Assembly: GCF_030268085.1 (NCBI RefSeq)
Contig: NZ_BSDE01000005.1
Span: 62,001-126,000 of the forward strand
DNA length: 64,000 bases
Direction of reading: 5' to 3'
DNA from: Geothrix limicola
GTDB taxonomy: Bacteria > Acidobacteriota > Holophagae > Holophagales > Holophagaceae
Both the position numbers and the translations under genes were made by a program. The notes beneath the pieces are model-generated. The model saw nothing but the letters and a program-made list of their open reading frames with translations. It had not been told where the DNA came from and ran no database searches. Positions 6,773 through 16,188 of this stretch are shown here, piece after piece. Position 1 is the stretch's first letter; every line of letters starts with the position of its first letter.

Positions 6773-9088
6773 ATGGCCCGTCGCTCAGCCCCCCGCATCC
6801 CCGTCCGCGCACCCTCGCGCACCCCAGACCGGCGGGCCGCATCCCCAGCCCCGAGACCCCCCTCCACGAGAAACGGGGCCCCGGGGCTGCGACTGTACGA
6901 AACCTTCGAAGCCACCTTCATCGGCCATCCCGAGGGCACGGGCGGTTTCCTGAGGCTGCTGGGTGCCCCCAAGGGGCCTCGCATGGACCTCCTCGTCGAC
7001 TGGCGGGACACCCACGGCGCCATCCACGGCGACCGCGTGATGGCCGAGGTCAATGGCGAAGGCTGGGATGGGCGCCTCAAGGCCCGTGTGGTGGAGGTGA
7101 AGGGGCGCGGCGACCTGCCCCTGCCCGGCACCCTCCAGAAGCAGCCCTGGGGCTGGCGCGTGGTGCCCCTCGAGCCGCGGTTGTCCCAGATCATTTCCGT
7201 GCCTCCTACCGACCTGGCGGAGGATGGTGAGCTCGTCAGCGTGAAGCTGGACGCCGATCCCGAGGCCAAGCAGCTGCGCGGCACCGTCCTGGCGCGGCTC
7301 GGGAAGAGGACCGACCTCAAGATCGAGAACAAGCTCACGGCAGCCCTCTTCAACCTGCGCACGGAATTCCCGGATGCGGTCATGAAGGAGCTGGCCCCCT
7401 TCCCCACCCGCATTCCGGCCGAATGGATCCAGGGACGGGAGGATCTCCGCGAGACCCTCACCTGCACGGTGGACCCGCCCACCGCCAAGGATTTCGACGA
7501 TGCCATCAGCCTCGAAGTGCTGCCCAAATCCGAAGGCGGCGGCTGGCTGCTGGGCGTCCATATCGCCGACGTGAGCCACTACGTCGCAGAAGGCGGCCCC
7601 CTGGACGAAGAGGCCCGCCTGCGCGGCACCTCGGTCTACTTCCCGGACGAAGCCATCCCCATGATCCCCGAGCGGCTCAGCGGCGACCTGTGCAGCCTTC
7701 GCGAGGGCGTGGACCGGCTCACCATGACCGCCTGGATGACGATCTCCCCCGAGCTGGAGGTGGTTCAGACGCGCCTTTCGGAAAGCGTGATCCGCAGCGC
7801 CAAGCGCCTCACCTACGACGAGGTGAAGGAGGCCTGCATCGACCTGTCGACGCGCAAGCGCGCCGAACTCGGCGAGGCGCTCTGCGCCCTCCTGGATGAA
7901 TCGCTGGTGCTGTCCCGCCGCCTCACGCAGGTGCGCCTGGGCCGCGGCGCCATGAACCTGGATACCGAAGAGGCGGAATTCGTTTTCGACGAGGAAGGCT
8001 GCCCCGTGGACGCCCGGCGCTATCCCCGCCACGACGCCCACCGCATGATCGAGGAGTTCATGCTGCTGGCGAATGAAACCGTGGCGCGCTTCTTCACGCG
8101 AAAGAAGATCCCCACCATCTACCGCATCCATGACGAGCCCGACGCATTGAAGCTGGAGATCTTCGCCGAAGTCGCCCGCACCTTCGGACTGCTCAAGCCC
8201 AAGGAGACCCCGACTCCCGAGCACCTCAACGCCATGCTCGACAAGATCCGCGGCGGGCCGCTGGAGGCGATGATCAACACCCTGTTGCTGCGCAGCCTGA
8301 AGAAGGCCGAATACAACGTCGACAACATCGGCCATTCGGGCCTGGCGCTGCAGGATTACCTGCATTTCACGAGCCCCATCCGGCGCTATCCGGATCTCAT
8401 CGTCCACCGCCTCCTGCGCCAGGTGCTTCGCGGCAGGGCCCTGCCCGAAGGCCTACACAGCCACCTCGCCGTGCTCGCCAAGGGTGCCAGCGACAGCGAA
8501 CAGAAGGCCACGGAAGCCGAACGCGAGAACGACAAGTGGAAGGCCTGCCTCCTGATGAAGAGCCGCATCGGCCAGCGATTCAAGGGGCGCATCCAGGGCT
8601 ATTCGGCCAAGGTCGCCTTCGTCACATTGGATTCGCCCTTCGTGGAGGTGGGTGTGCCACTCGCCGCCCTGGGCGGCAGCTTCTGGGTGGATGAGCACCG
8701 CACCAAGGCCACGGGACTGCGGGGCTCCGTCGTGCTCACCATCGGCGACGCGGTGGAAGTCGAGGTCACCGCCGTGGATGAGGATCTGCGCCGCATCAGC
8801 GCCTGGATCACCGAGGCGAAGGCGCAGGATGCCCACGGCAAGGCCTTCCAGTTCGTGCCCACCCTCGCAGCGCCGGCCACCCTTCGGGAAAGCGATCTGG
8901 AGCCGCCCCGCCGCGGCCGGGGTGAAGCGCGGACGACGCGCGCGCGAAGCGATGCCCCCCCCAAGGGCCGCCCACCCAAGAAGGCCCGCGAGGCGAGTGG
9001 AAAGGCCCGGCCGGAAAAGACCACTCGCGAAGCCCATCCCAAGCCGCCGAAGGGCAGCGTCCGCGGATCGGGCCGCAAGAAACGCTAG
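6773..9088 (+). CDS. rnr: ribonuclease R (RNB-family 3'-5' exoribonuclease)
   Basis: The product has 771 residues. Order of parts: a basic Arg/Pro-rich N-terminal tail (1-45), cold-shock-like domains (about 45-200), the RNB catalytic domain (about 215-550), an S1 domain (about 590-680) and a Lys/Arg-rich C-terminal tail that helps bind structured RNA in this family. The catalytic acidic cluster is in VDPPTAKDFDDAISLE near residues 233-248, followed by GVHIADVSHYV. HFTSPIRRYPDLIVHRLL is the conserved RNB end motif. It degrades structured RNA, including mRNA and defective rRNA, to short ends. Its stop codon overlaps that of the convergent hybrid kinase in a shared CTAG. Confidence 0.95.
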   Translation: MARRSAPRIPVRAPSRTPDRRAASPAPRPPSTRNGAPGLRLYETFEATFIGHPEGTGGFLRLLGAPKGPRMDLLVDWRDTHGAIHGDRVMAEVNGEGWDGRLKARVVEVKGRGDLPLPGTLQKQPWGWRVVPLEPRLSQIISVPPTDLAEDGELVSVKLDADPEAKQLRGTVLARLGKRTDLKIENKLTAALFNLRTEFPDAVMKELAPFPTRIPAEWIQGREDLRETLTCTVDPPTAKDFDDAISLEVLPKSEGGGWLLGVHIADVSHYVAEGGPLDEEARLRGTSVYFPDEAIPMIPERLSGDLCSLREGVDRLTMTAWMTISPELEVVQTRLSESVIRSAKRLTYDEVKEACIDLSTRKRAELGEALCALLDESLVLSRRLTQVRLGRGAMNLDTEEAEFVFDEEGCPVDARRYPRHDAHRMIEEFMLLANETVARFFTRKKIPTIYRIHDEPDALKLEIFAEVARTFGLLKPKETPTPEHLNAMLDKIRGGPLEAMINTLLLRSLKKAEYNVDNIGHSGLALQDYLHFTSPIRRYPDLIVHRLLRQVLRGRALPEGLHSHLAVLAKGASDSEQKATEAERENDKWKACLLMKSRIGQRFKGRIQGYSAKVAFVTLDSPFVEVGVPLAALGGSFWVDEHRTKATGLRGSVVLTIGDAVEVEVTAVDEDLRRISAWITEAKAQDAHGKAFQFVPTLAAPATLRESDLEPPRRGRGEARTTRARSDAPPKGRPPKKAREASGKARPEKTTREAHPKPPKGSVRGSGRKKR

Positions 9089-12000
9089 CCGAGCTCCCGC
9101 AGCAGGCTCTTCAGCTTCGCGAGGGCATAGGGCTTGGCCAGCAGGGTCACGCAGGGGATCCGCCGGACCAGGTCCAGGGCCTCCTCGTCGGCCCGGCCCG
9201 TCGCCAAGAACACGGGCAGGCTGGGGCGGAGCTCGCGGATGCGCACCAACGCGGCGGCACCTCCCATGCCGGGCATGTTGAGATCCAGGATGACGGCATC
9301 GAGAGCCAGGCCTTCCTCCACGACCTTGACGGCCTCCTCCCCGCTGGTGGCGAGGGTCGGCCGGTGGCCCAGCAGTTCCAGGAGCTGGCAGGTGCTCTGC
9401 TGCAGCAGTTCGTCGTCATCCACCACCAGGATGTTCCGGGCCGAAGCGGCGGCGGGGGCGGCGCTCAGCGGGGCCACCGCCTGGCCTTCCTGCAGGCTCG
9501 CCGGCAGGCAGATCCGCACGACCGTCCCCGCGCCGGGGTGGCTGTCCAGGACGAGGGTGCCCCGGTGGGCCTTCACCGCCCCATGGACGATGGAAAGGCC
9601 CAGCCCCGTGCCCTTCCCCTGGGGCTTGGTCGTGAAGAAGGGATCGAGGGCCTTCTCCAGCACTTCGGGCGACATCCCGACGCCCGTGTCGCCCACCTCC
9701 AGGCACACGGAACCCACGCCCTCGTTATGGGTACGCAAGGTGAGGGTGCCTCCTTCCGGCATGGCATCCACCGCATTGACGCACAGATTCATCAGCGCGT
9801 GACTCAGGGAGGAAGGATCCCCCTGGATGGACCGGATGTCATTCGCAAGGTCCATTTCCAGGCTCACCTTCTGCAAGGTGGTGCGCTCCAGGAGGGCGAC
9901 CTGGTCCCTCACCAGGTCATTCAGGTTCACCAGGCTCTCCTCGGCCAGCCCCTTCCGGGCGAATCCCAGCAGCCCCTGCACCAGCGCCCGCCCCCGCAGG
10001 CAGGCCTTCTCGATGGTATCCAGGCTCTTGCGCAGCGGCGTCCCTTCCGGCGCCTCCATCTGCTGGATGGAAGCCAGCGACAGGATGGCCGCGAGCACAT
10101 TGTTCATATCGTGGGCCACACCCCCCGCAAGACTGCCAAGGCTTTCCAGCTTCTGTGACTGGGCCATCTGCGCTTCCATCTGGCGGCGTTCCGCCTCCCG
10201 CTTCAGGGTCTCGGTGATGTCCTCCTTCACCGCCACGAAGTGCGTGATCTCACCGCCATCGTTGCGCAGCGGCGAGATCTTGGCCTGCTCCCAGTAGAGC
10301 GATCCGTCCTTGCGCCGGTTGTGGAACCGTCCTTCCCACACCCGGCCCGCCAACAGGGTCTCCCACAAGGTCCGATAGTCGCTGGCCGAGGTTTCTCCGG
10401 ATTTGAAGATCCTCGGCGTCTGGCCGCCGAGCTCCTCCATCGTGTACCCCGAAGCGTGCAGGCAGGCCGAGTTCACGTATTCGATGTGTCCCGCCGTGTC
10501 CGTAATGATGACGGTGACCGGGCTCTGCTCCAGGGCTGCATAGGCCTTCCGCAGCATCTCTTCGGCGCGCTTGCGCTTGGTAATGTCCCGCGCCGCGGCG
10601 AACACCCCCAGGACCTCGCCCGCCTTGTTCCGGTAGACCGAGGCGTTGTAGAGCACCTCCGTGATCTGCCCCGAGACGTGGCGCACGGCCAACGGATAAT
10701 CCAGCACATGGCCTGCGGAAAACACCTGCCGGTAGCCGGCCCGGGCCATCTCGGGATCCGTGAAGAAGCCTGCGAAATCCTGACCGATCAGGTGGTCCCG
10801 GGTGAGACCGGTGATCTTCTCCGTGGCCGTGTTCACGTCCGTGATGGTCCCTTCCGGGCTGATGGTGACCAGCGGATCGAGGCTGGTTTCGATGAGGGTC
10901 CGGGCGTAGGCCGAGGCCTCCCGCAGCGCCTCGTCGGCCCGCTTGCGCTCGGTGATGTCGCGCGTGACGGCCAGGTACGACGTGATCTGCCCGTTCTCAT
11001 CCCGGAGGGGCGCGGCATGGGTATCCATCCAGCGGCGCGCACCCTTCAAGCCCACCATTTCGAATTCGCCCGTGGCGGGTTCCCCCCGGAGGGCCTTGTT
11101 CGAAATCGCCAGGAAGGCTTCCCGGTGTTCCGGCACCACCAGATCGAGCAGGGGCTGCCCCTGGACCTGATCGAGCCTTTCCGCCTCCACCATGGCCAGC
11201 CCGGCGGCATTCATATCGAGCAGGCGTCCCTCCCTGGAGACCACCTTCACGCATTCCGGTTCGCTCTCCAGGATGCTTCGAAGCCGGCTTTCGCTGGCGC
11301 GCACTCGCCGTTCGGCCTGCACCCGTTCCGTCAGATCGTTGAAAATCACGAGGACCCGGTCCCCCACCGGGGTTCCCTGGATCTCGATGGTGCGCCGCGT
11401 CCCGTTTTTGCAGGTGATGTCGTACATCTGGTCCAGGTTCAGGTCGCCATCCTCCGCCTGGGCCCGGTCGACGCCCTCGGTCCAGGATTTCAGCACCTGG
11501 GCGCGGTAGTCCGGATCCGGATAGGCCAGCTTCCACCAATGATCCAGATCGGGAATGTCCGCCTGCGTGTAGCCGAAGAGGGCCTCGAATCGAGGATTGA
11601 TGAATTCGATCTTGCCAGCCGCGGTGCAGACGCCCACCGGAATGGGCGCGGCCATCACCATGCGCTGGAAGCCCAGCTCACGGTTCTGCAGCTCTGCCTG
11701 GTTTTCGACGATCTGATCCAAGAGGCGGTCGAAGGCCTTGCCGAGGCGGGAGAGTTCATCCTCCCCCTTGAAGCCCGTCCTCGCACGGAGGGCCCCCTTC
11801 TCCACCTGGGCCATGGTGTGGAGCAGGTGGTCCACCTTCCGCGTGACCAGCGCGTCCATCAGCACGAACAGGAGGAGCGCGACGAGAAACCAGGCCGCCA
11901 GGATCCACAGGGCCTCCACCATCAGCTGATGTCGCTCCTGCGCAAAGCTGCTGGAGAGATCGAACGAAATGAAGAGCAGGCCTTCCCGCTGATCCCGCAG

Positions 12001-12453
12001 GGTGCCCGGCACCAGGTCGAGTTCCATCGGGAAATAGCCCGCGAGCGAAGCCTCCCCGGAGGCGCCCAGGCGATCCCGGTGCTCGGCCAAGAGGCGGGAG
12101 GCCTCAGCCCCGTCGAAGCCCTCCACGGCCGAAGAGGGGCCTCCGATCCACTGCCGCTGGGTCGAGAAACGCACCCGCCCTTCGCCGTCCACCAGGGCCA
12201 TGGCCCGGATCCGCGGATCCAGGGCCGCGTCGGTGAAACGCCGTTCCGCCAGTTCCCGTTCGCCGCGCGCGAGCAGGTCCGCGAGGGAATTCCGCATGGC
12301 GAAGGACTGGACTTCCAGCACCGCGGCCGTGTCCTTCATCACGCGGTCGAGTTCGCGCGCGTAGTGCAAGGAGACGAAGGCCGCGCACCCCAGAATCGCC
12401 ATCGCGGACAGGAGCAGGGGAATCGCCAGGCGAAGGCGGATGCGGGAGGCCAA
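9085..12453 (-). CDS. hybrid sensor histidine kinase with four PAS domains and a receiver
   Basis: The product has 1122 residues. Order: membrane segment (about 8-30), periplasmic sensor region, second membrane segment (about 180-200), HAMP (about 205-255), four PAS/PAC repeats (about 260-750), HisKA with GSLAGGVAHDMNN (phospho-His near 780), HATPase (DTGVGM near 924, then TGLGLSIVHG) and a C-terminal receiver with Asp in VILDLNMPGMGG near 1055. It should sense a periplasmic or membrane signal and pass phosphate to a partner not seen here. The start is TTG at 12453, supported by GAGG six bases before it, inside the end of the upstream gene. Only 3 bases separate it from the SBP lipoprotein gene, so the two are one operon. 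Confidence 0.92.
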   Translation of the reverse strand: MASRIRLRLAIPLLLSAMAILGCAAFVSLHYARELDRVMKDTAAVLEVQSFAMRNSLADLLARGERELAERRFTDAALDPRIRAMALVDGEGRVRFSTQRQWIGGPSSAVEGFDGAEASRLLAEHRDRLGASGEASLAGYFPMELDLVPGTLRDQREGLLFISFDLSSSFAQERHQLMVEALWILAAWFLVALLLFVLMDALVTRKVDHLLHTMAQVEKGALRARTGFKGEDELSRLGKAFDRLLDQIVENQAELQNRELGFQRMVMAAPIPVGVCTAAGKIEFINPRFEALFGYTQADIPDLDHWWKLAYPDPDYRAQVLKSWTEGVDRAQAEDGDLNLDQMYDITCKNGTRRTIEIQGTPVGDRVLVIFNDLTERVQAERRVRASESRLRSILESEPECVKVVSREGRLLDMNAAGLAMVEAERLDQVQGQPLLDLVVPEHREAFLAISNKALRGEPATGEFEMVGLKGARRWMDTHAAPLRDENGQITSYLAVTRDITERKRADEALREASAYARTLIETSLDPLVTISPEGTITDVNTATEKITGLTRDHLIGQDFAGFFTDPEMARAGYRQVFSAGHVLDYPLAVRHVSGQITEVLYNASVYRNKAGEVLGVFAAARDITKRKRAEEMLRKAYAALEQSPVTVIITDTAGHIEYVNSACLHASGYTMEELGGQTPRIFKSGETSASDYRTLWETLLAGRVWEGRFHNRRKDGSLYWEQAKISPLRNDGGEITHFVAVKEDITETLKREAERRQMEAQMAQSQKLESLGSLAGGVAHDMNNVLAAILSLASIQQMEAPEGTPLRKSLDTIEKACLRGRALVQGLLGFARKGLAEESLVNLNDLVRDQVALLERTTLQKVSLEMDLANDIRSIQGDPSSLSHALMNLCVNAVDAMPEGGTLTLRTHNEGVGSVCLEVGDTGVGMSPEVLEKALDPFFTTKPQGKGTGLGLSIVHGAVKAHRGTLVLDSHPGAGTVVRICLPASLQEGQAVAPLSAAPAAASARNILVVDDDELLQQSTCQLLELLGHRPTLATSGEEAVKVVEEGLALDAVILDLNMPGMGGAAALVRIRELRPSLPVFLATGRADEEALDLVRRIPCVTLLAKPYALAKLKSLLRELG

Positions 12454-12456
12454 GGG

Positions 12457-13383
12457 CTACCTCGCGGGGGAAAGGAGGTGTGCGGGATCTACGGGACGTG
12501 CGAGGAGGTGCCTCTGGAACATAAGATCGGCCAGGCGCCGGGCCGGGGCCAGCAGACTGCCCTCGCGCATCCGCCGGTCCGCCGCCGCATCGGGGAAGAC
12601 GAGCCCCTCCAGGGACCGGCGGAAGGCCGCAGGGTCGAGGCCTTCGCGGGGCGCCATCCTACGGATGGCTTCATCCGGGTGGGCCTGCAGGAAATCCAGA
12701 GCCTTGAACCAGGCCTCGCGGATCTGGGCGACCCATTCGGGGTGGGCCCGGGCGGCCTCTCCACGGATCACCAGCACGTCGAAGATCTCCTCCGGGATGC
12801 TGCGGCTGTCGAAGAGCACCTTCGCGCCCTCGGCCAGAAGGCGGGTCCGCGTAGGCTCGAAGGTCACCACCGCATCCACCGCGCGGCTGCGGTAGGCCCT
12901 TTCGTGGGCGCCTTCGGTGATCGGAACCAGGTTCACCTCGTCCGGACGGAGCCCCGCCTGATCCAGGGCACGGCTGAACAGGTAGGCTCCCACGCCCGTG
13001 TTCTCCACGCCGACGCGGCGGCCCTTCAGGCCTGACAAAGTACCAATCTCCGGGCGCCCCAGCAGGGCGTCGCCGCCGTGGGACACATCCATCACCAGCA
13101 CCACCTGGAGGTCCACGCCGTCCTGGAGCAGGAGGAAGGTTTCATCCAACGTCAGGGCGGCGGCCGACACCCGCCCGGCCCGCAGGGCCCGAATGCAATC
13201 GCTGGAGGTGGACATTTCCTCCAGATGGAAGGTCTTGGGATCCAGCGCCCCGATCTGCCTGGCGAGGTAGAGCGGCTCGTAGCCGGGCCAGACGTTGGTC
13301 GCCACCTGGACGGGCCCGGGTCGCGGCCGCTCGCAACCCAGAGGCAGGAGCAGCGTCAGAAGAAAGAGCAGACCGCGGAACAT
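12457..13383 (-). CDS. NMT1/THI5-like substrate-binding lipoprotein
   Basis: A 308-residue solute-binding protein with a lipoprotein signal (lipobox LPLGC, Cys17). The mature part opens with VATNVWPGYEPLYLARQIGA, the hallmark of the NMT1/SsuA/TauA binding-protein group, and continues with SSDCIRALRAGRVSAAALTL, LKGRRVGVENTGVGAYL and VDAVVTFEPTRTRLL. Such proteins bind small organic molecules such as nitrate, sulfonates or thiamine precursors; the ligand here is unknown. No permease or ATPase gene is adjacent. Instead the gene is directly followed by the hybrid kinase. The inference is a sensory role, delivering a ligand signal to the kinase. The ATG at 13383 precedes the lipoprotein signal exactly. 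Confidence 0.82.
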   Translation of the reverse strand: MFRGLLFLLTLLLPLGCERPRPGPVQVATNVWPGYEPLYLARQIGALDPKTFHLEEMSTSSDCIRALRAGRVSAAALTLDETFLLLQDGVDLQVVLVMDVSHGGDALLGRPEIGTLSGLKGRRVGVENTGVGAYLFSRALDQAGLRPDEVNLVPITEGAHERAYRSRAVDAVVTFEPTRTRLLAEGAKVLFDSRSIPEEIFDVLVIRGEAARAHPEWVAQIREAWFKALDFLQAHPDEAIRRMAPREGLDPAAFRRSLEGLVFPDAAADRRMREGSLLAPARRLADLMFQRHLLARPVDPAHLLSPAR

Positions 13384-13504
13384 GGTTCCTGGACTCCGGC
13401 GCGAGGCGTGCCAACTCATCGGCCGCGCAGGCATCCCAGAGAAATTCCAGCCGATATGGATTTCGACGGGACGGACCCCGGACCATGGTGGGATACCCCT
13501 CGGC

Positions 13505-14026
13505 ATGGTGAACTGGAGCATGGCCCTCGCCCCTGCCCCCACCATCTGCCTCGGCGTCGACCCTGGGTCCCTGGCCTGCGGGTGGGCCGTGGTATCCCGG
13601 TTGGGATCACGCCTGGAGCTTCTTGCGGCAGGGGTGATCCGCAGCCCCCGCGGCGCCGATTTCGACCAGCGCATCCTGGGCATCCACGAAAAGCTGGCCG
13701 AGGCGATCGCCGCACACCGGCCCCAGTTCATGGCCGTGGAATCCCCCTTCGTGGAAAAGAATGCCGCCACCGCCCTGAAGCTCGGCCAGATCCGCGGAGG
13801 CATCCTGCTCACGGCCGGTCTGCATGGCCTGCCGGTGGGCGACTACAACCCCATGCAGGTCAAGAAAGCCGTCAGCGGCTACGGCTGGGCGGACAAAGGC
13901 CAGGTGGGGAAGATGGTGATGACCCTCCTGAACCTGAAGGAGCCCCTGGCCGCCGACGCGGCCGACGCGGCAGCCGTGGCCATCGGTCATCTTCTGGCGA
14001 CCCGGCGGGTTGGACCCCAAGCATAA
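13505..14026 (+). CDS. ruvC: Holliday junction endodeoxyribonuclease RuvC
   Basis: This nuclease resolves Holliday junctions together with RuvAB. The product is 173 residues, the usual length. The acidic catalytic residues are visible: Asp in LGVDPGSLACGWAVV (about 19), Glu in FMAVESPFVEKNAATALKLG (about 79), and the Asp pair in AADAADAAAVAIGHLL near the C-terminus. The start may be ATG 13505 or ATG 13520 (MALAPAPTICLGVDPG). Neither has a strong ribosome site, and most homologues begin only a few residues before the first Asp. ruvA and ruvB are not in the window. It diverges from the SBP gene with about 120 bases between. Confidence 0.93.
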   Translation: MVNWSMALAPAPTICLGVDPGSLACGWAVVSRLGSRLELLAAGVIRSPRGADFDQRILGIHEKLAEAIAAHRPQFMAVESPFVEKNAATALKLGQIRGGILLTAGLHGLPVGDYNPMQVKKAVSGYGWADKGQVGKMVMTLLNLKEPLAADAADAAAVAIGHLLATRRVGPQA

Positions 14027-14036
14027 ACGTCCTCGA

Positions 14037-14124
14037 TGTCATGTTTTTCAAGGACTTCGCGAATTGTCATGACGATCGTGACAAAAATCCTCGTAACTCA
14101 TGACATTTCTTGTGATGCCTGTCA
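14037..14124. promoter_or_regulatory. cluster of TGTCA half-sites (candidate operator region)
   Basis: Five TGTCA/TGACA pentamers occur in 88 bases of locally AT-rich sequence: at 14038, 14066, 14079 (inverted), 14101 (inverted) and 14120. The pair at 14064-14084 forms a 21-base imperfect palindrome with TTGTCA and TGACAA arms. The region precedes the 66-aa gene at 14182. The regulator is unknown. Confidence 0.4.
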
Positions 14125-14181
14125 CTAGCCTAAGTCATCGGCAATGACGATGATGATGTCCAGGAAGCACACGGAGCCGCC

Positions 14182-14382
14182 ATGCACATGGACACCGCAG
14201 CGCGACAGCACAACCCAGCCTTTTGGACCACCGCCGAGCGGCTGCATGAAGTCTTCAACCAGCTCGAGCGCCAGATGAGCTGCTCGCCCCGCGGCCTTGC
14301 CGTGCTCCGCCAGGTGCAGGCCCTGGAAGCCGAGCTCGAAGCCGAAGTCATGCACAGCAGCCGCCGCATCGCCGCCGCCTGA
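14182..14382 (+). CDS. small hypothetical protein (66 aa)
   Basis: The ATG at 14182 opens MHMDTAARQHNPAFWTTAER and the frame ends cleanly before a strong terminator. The body is predicted helical (LHEVFNQLERQM, then VLRQVQALEAELEAEVMHSS), consistent with a small coiled-coil or helical-hairpin protein with no signal peptide and no membrane segment. CGGAG stands about 7 bases before the start. Support for reality is its own promoter-like AT-rich upstream region, a ribosome site and a dedicated terminator 17 bases after the stop. No family is recognised. Confidence 0.6.
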   Translation: MHMDTAARQHNPAFWTTAERLHEVFNQLERQMSCSPRGLAVLRQVQALEAELEAEVMHSSRRIAAA

Positions 14383-14398
14383 CCGATCCCTTCCCGTG

Positions 14399-14427
14399 CA
14401 AGAGGCCCGGCGCTGCCGGGCCTCTTG
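14399..14427. terminator. strong bidirectional hairpin terminator
   Basis: A perfect 13-bp stem (CAAGAGGCCCGGC and its complement) closes a 3-nt GCT loop. It lies between the 66-aa gene and the end of the convergent M56-transglycosylase gene, so it probably stops both transcripts. Confidence 0.8.
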
Positions 14428-14448
14428 CTGTACCGATGGCTGCACTTT

Positions 14449-16188
14449 CTAGGGCTTGGGCTTCGCCATCTGAAGGCTGAAGGAAGCCCAGCTTCCGTCC
14501 ACATTCACCTGGGTTTCACCCTTCAGGCCCGAGCCCTCGTCTTCCACGCGAACCACCAGCGGGCCCGTCTTCGGGGCCTTCATCCGCACATTGGGTTGGG
14601 ATTCTTCCCAGGACCCAGCCTTCGAGGAGGCATCGCCCCCCTGCTCACCGATCCGAATAGAGGCACCGGGTCCAGGCTGCCCGCCGGGCTGGAGGTCCAC
14701 TTTCAGAGGTCCGCGGCGACTGACGCGAAGATGAACCATCAGATCCTCACCCACGCGGCGGATAACGCCCTGGACTTCGCCTTCCGCCAAGGGCACCTCG
14801 GGCTGCACGGCCTTCGCCTTCAGCACGTCCATCACGAGGGCACGGTAGTGGATCGCCTCTTCGGTGATGCGCCCCTCGTCCAGGGCCTTCTCGCCGCAAT
14901 TGTAGGCGGCCACGGCCTTGGTGAGGTCACCCTGGTAGTGGTCGAGGAGGAAGCGCAGGTACTTCGCGCCCGCGGCCATGACCTGGGCGGGATCACCCAG
15001 ATCCTTGGCGCCGTAGGCCCGGGCGGTCTCGGGCATGACCTGGAGCAGGCCCATGGCGCCGAGCGGGCTCTTGGCCTTGGCGTAGAAGCCGCTCTCCACC
15101 CAGGCCATGCTGCGAAGCAGCTGGGGATCGAGCCCTTCCTTCACTGCGAGGGCATCCACCTGGGCCACGAGGGCCGCGGGCGCGGGAATGGACGTCTGGG
15201 CAGGCAGGGCCGCCTGCAGGGCCAGGGCCGCGCCTGGAACCAGCAGCAGGGAAAAGAGGCTCCAGGGCGCGCCGACTCTGGGCCGGGGCGATAACAGTCG
15301 TTCGATACGGTGCAGCAAGTGTCCTCCTCGGGCCGCGTGGGCCGGGAACAGGCTTCGTTGGAAAGACGGCTGGAGATCGTCCAGCGCGTTGAGGGCCAGG
15401 GCCAGGCGCCGCGGATCGCCCAGGCTCTGAGCCGCCAGATCATCCGCCAGCTCTTCGCGTTCGGCGCGGATCCTCGCCGAGAGCCACCAGATGGCCGGAT
15501 GGAAAAACAACAGGGTTTCAAGAAGTCCCTGGAGCAGGTTGAAGAGGAAGTCCTGGCGGCGCACGTGGGCCAGCTCGTGGGCCAGCAGAGCTTCCAGGTA
15601 GGCCGGAGGGAGGCTGGTGAGCAAGGTCGCCGGCAGGATCACCACGGGCTTCCAGAAGCCCATCGCCAGGGGCGTGTCGCCCCATTCGCCGAGCAGGAGC
15701 CGCACCTTCCGCCCCAGGCCCATGGCGCAGGCCAACTGCTCCAGCCTCTGCTGCCAGGCCTCCGGTGCGGTCCTCCCCTGCCGCCTCCAGCGAAGGCTGA
15801 GGGCGAAACCACCACCCAGGCGCAGGGCCATGCAGGAAGCCCCGACCGCCCAGATCATCACCAGCTGCGCCAGGTGGGGCTGCAGGGCGGCTTCCAGCCT
15901 TGGCAGCCAGGGCGCGGACGAGGCTGGCCCCGCGGGCCCACGGGGCACGGTTCCTGAAACCGGATCCGCCAGGGCCACCAACCGGGCTTCCAGCGGGACG
16001 GGACGGTGGAACTGCCAGCCCGTGAGGCCGGGCAGGACGAGGCAGAGACCCAGGACGAGGCCATGCATCCGGTGGCGGAGGCCGAGGGGCAGGAATGGAC
16101 CACATCCGGCGGCCAGAAGCACCAGCAGGGCGGCCTGCCAGGCAGCGTGGACCAGGGTCCAGCCCAGGACCTGAACCAGGGCGCTCAT
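14449..16188 (-). CDS. M56 (BlaR1/MecR1-like) membrane metallopeptidase fused to a lytic transglycosylase domain
   Basis: The product has 579 residues. The N-terminal half is an M56 integral membrane protease: hydrophobic segments at about 1-55, 105-130 and 310-330, the zinc motif HELAH near residue 205, and AEREELADD with a further zinc-site Glu. The C-terminal half is not a penicillin-binding sensor as in BlaR1. It is a soluble-transglycosylase-like domain (about 335-450) with catalytic Glu in AWVESGF, then SPLGAMGLLQVMPETARAYG and AVAAYNCGE, followed by a beta-rich tail. It follows the BlaI-type gene with a 4-base overlap. The inference is a sensor that reads peptidoglycan state and triggers repressor cleavage. 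Confidence 0.85.
   Translation of the reverse strand: MSALVQVLGWTLVHAAWQAALLVLLAAGCGPFLPLGLRHRMHGLVLGLCLVLPGLTGWQFHRPVPLEARLVALADPVSGTVPRGPAGPASSAPWLPRLEAALQPHLAQLVMIWAVGASCMALRLGGGFALSLRWRRQGRTAPEAWQQRLEQLACAMGLGRKVRLLLGEWGDTPLAMGFWKPVVILPATLLTSLPPAYLEALLAHELAHVRRQDFLFNLLQGLLETLLFFHPAIWWLSARIRAEREELADDLAAQSLGDPRRLALALNALDDLQPSFQRSLFPAHAARGGHLLHRIERLLSPRPRVGAPWSLFSLLLVPGAALALQAALPAQTSIPAPAALVAQVDALAVKEGLDPQLLRSMAWVESGFYAKAKSPLGAMGLLQVMPETARAYGAKDLGDPAQVMAAGAKYLRFLLDHYQGDLTKAVAAYNCGEKALDEGRITEEAIHYRALVMDVLKAKAVQPEVPLAEGEVQGVIRRVGEDLMVHLRVSRRGPLKVDLQPGGQPGPGASIRIGEQGGDASSKAGSWEESQPNVRMKAPKTGPLVVRVEDEGSGLKGETQVNVDGSWASFSLQMAKPKP

Noticed and set aside
10240-13035. Very long plus-strand frame opposite the hybrid kinase
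   Set aside because: High GC leaves antisense frames open. The kinase and lipoprotein on the minus strand explain the region through complete domain motifs; the plus frame has none.
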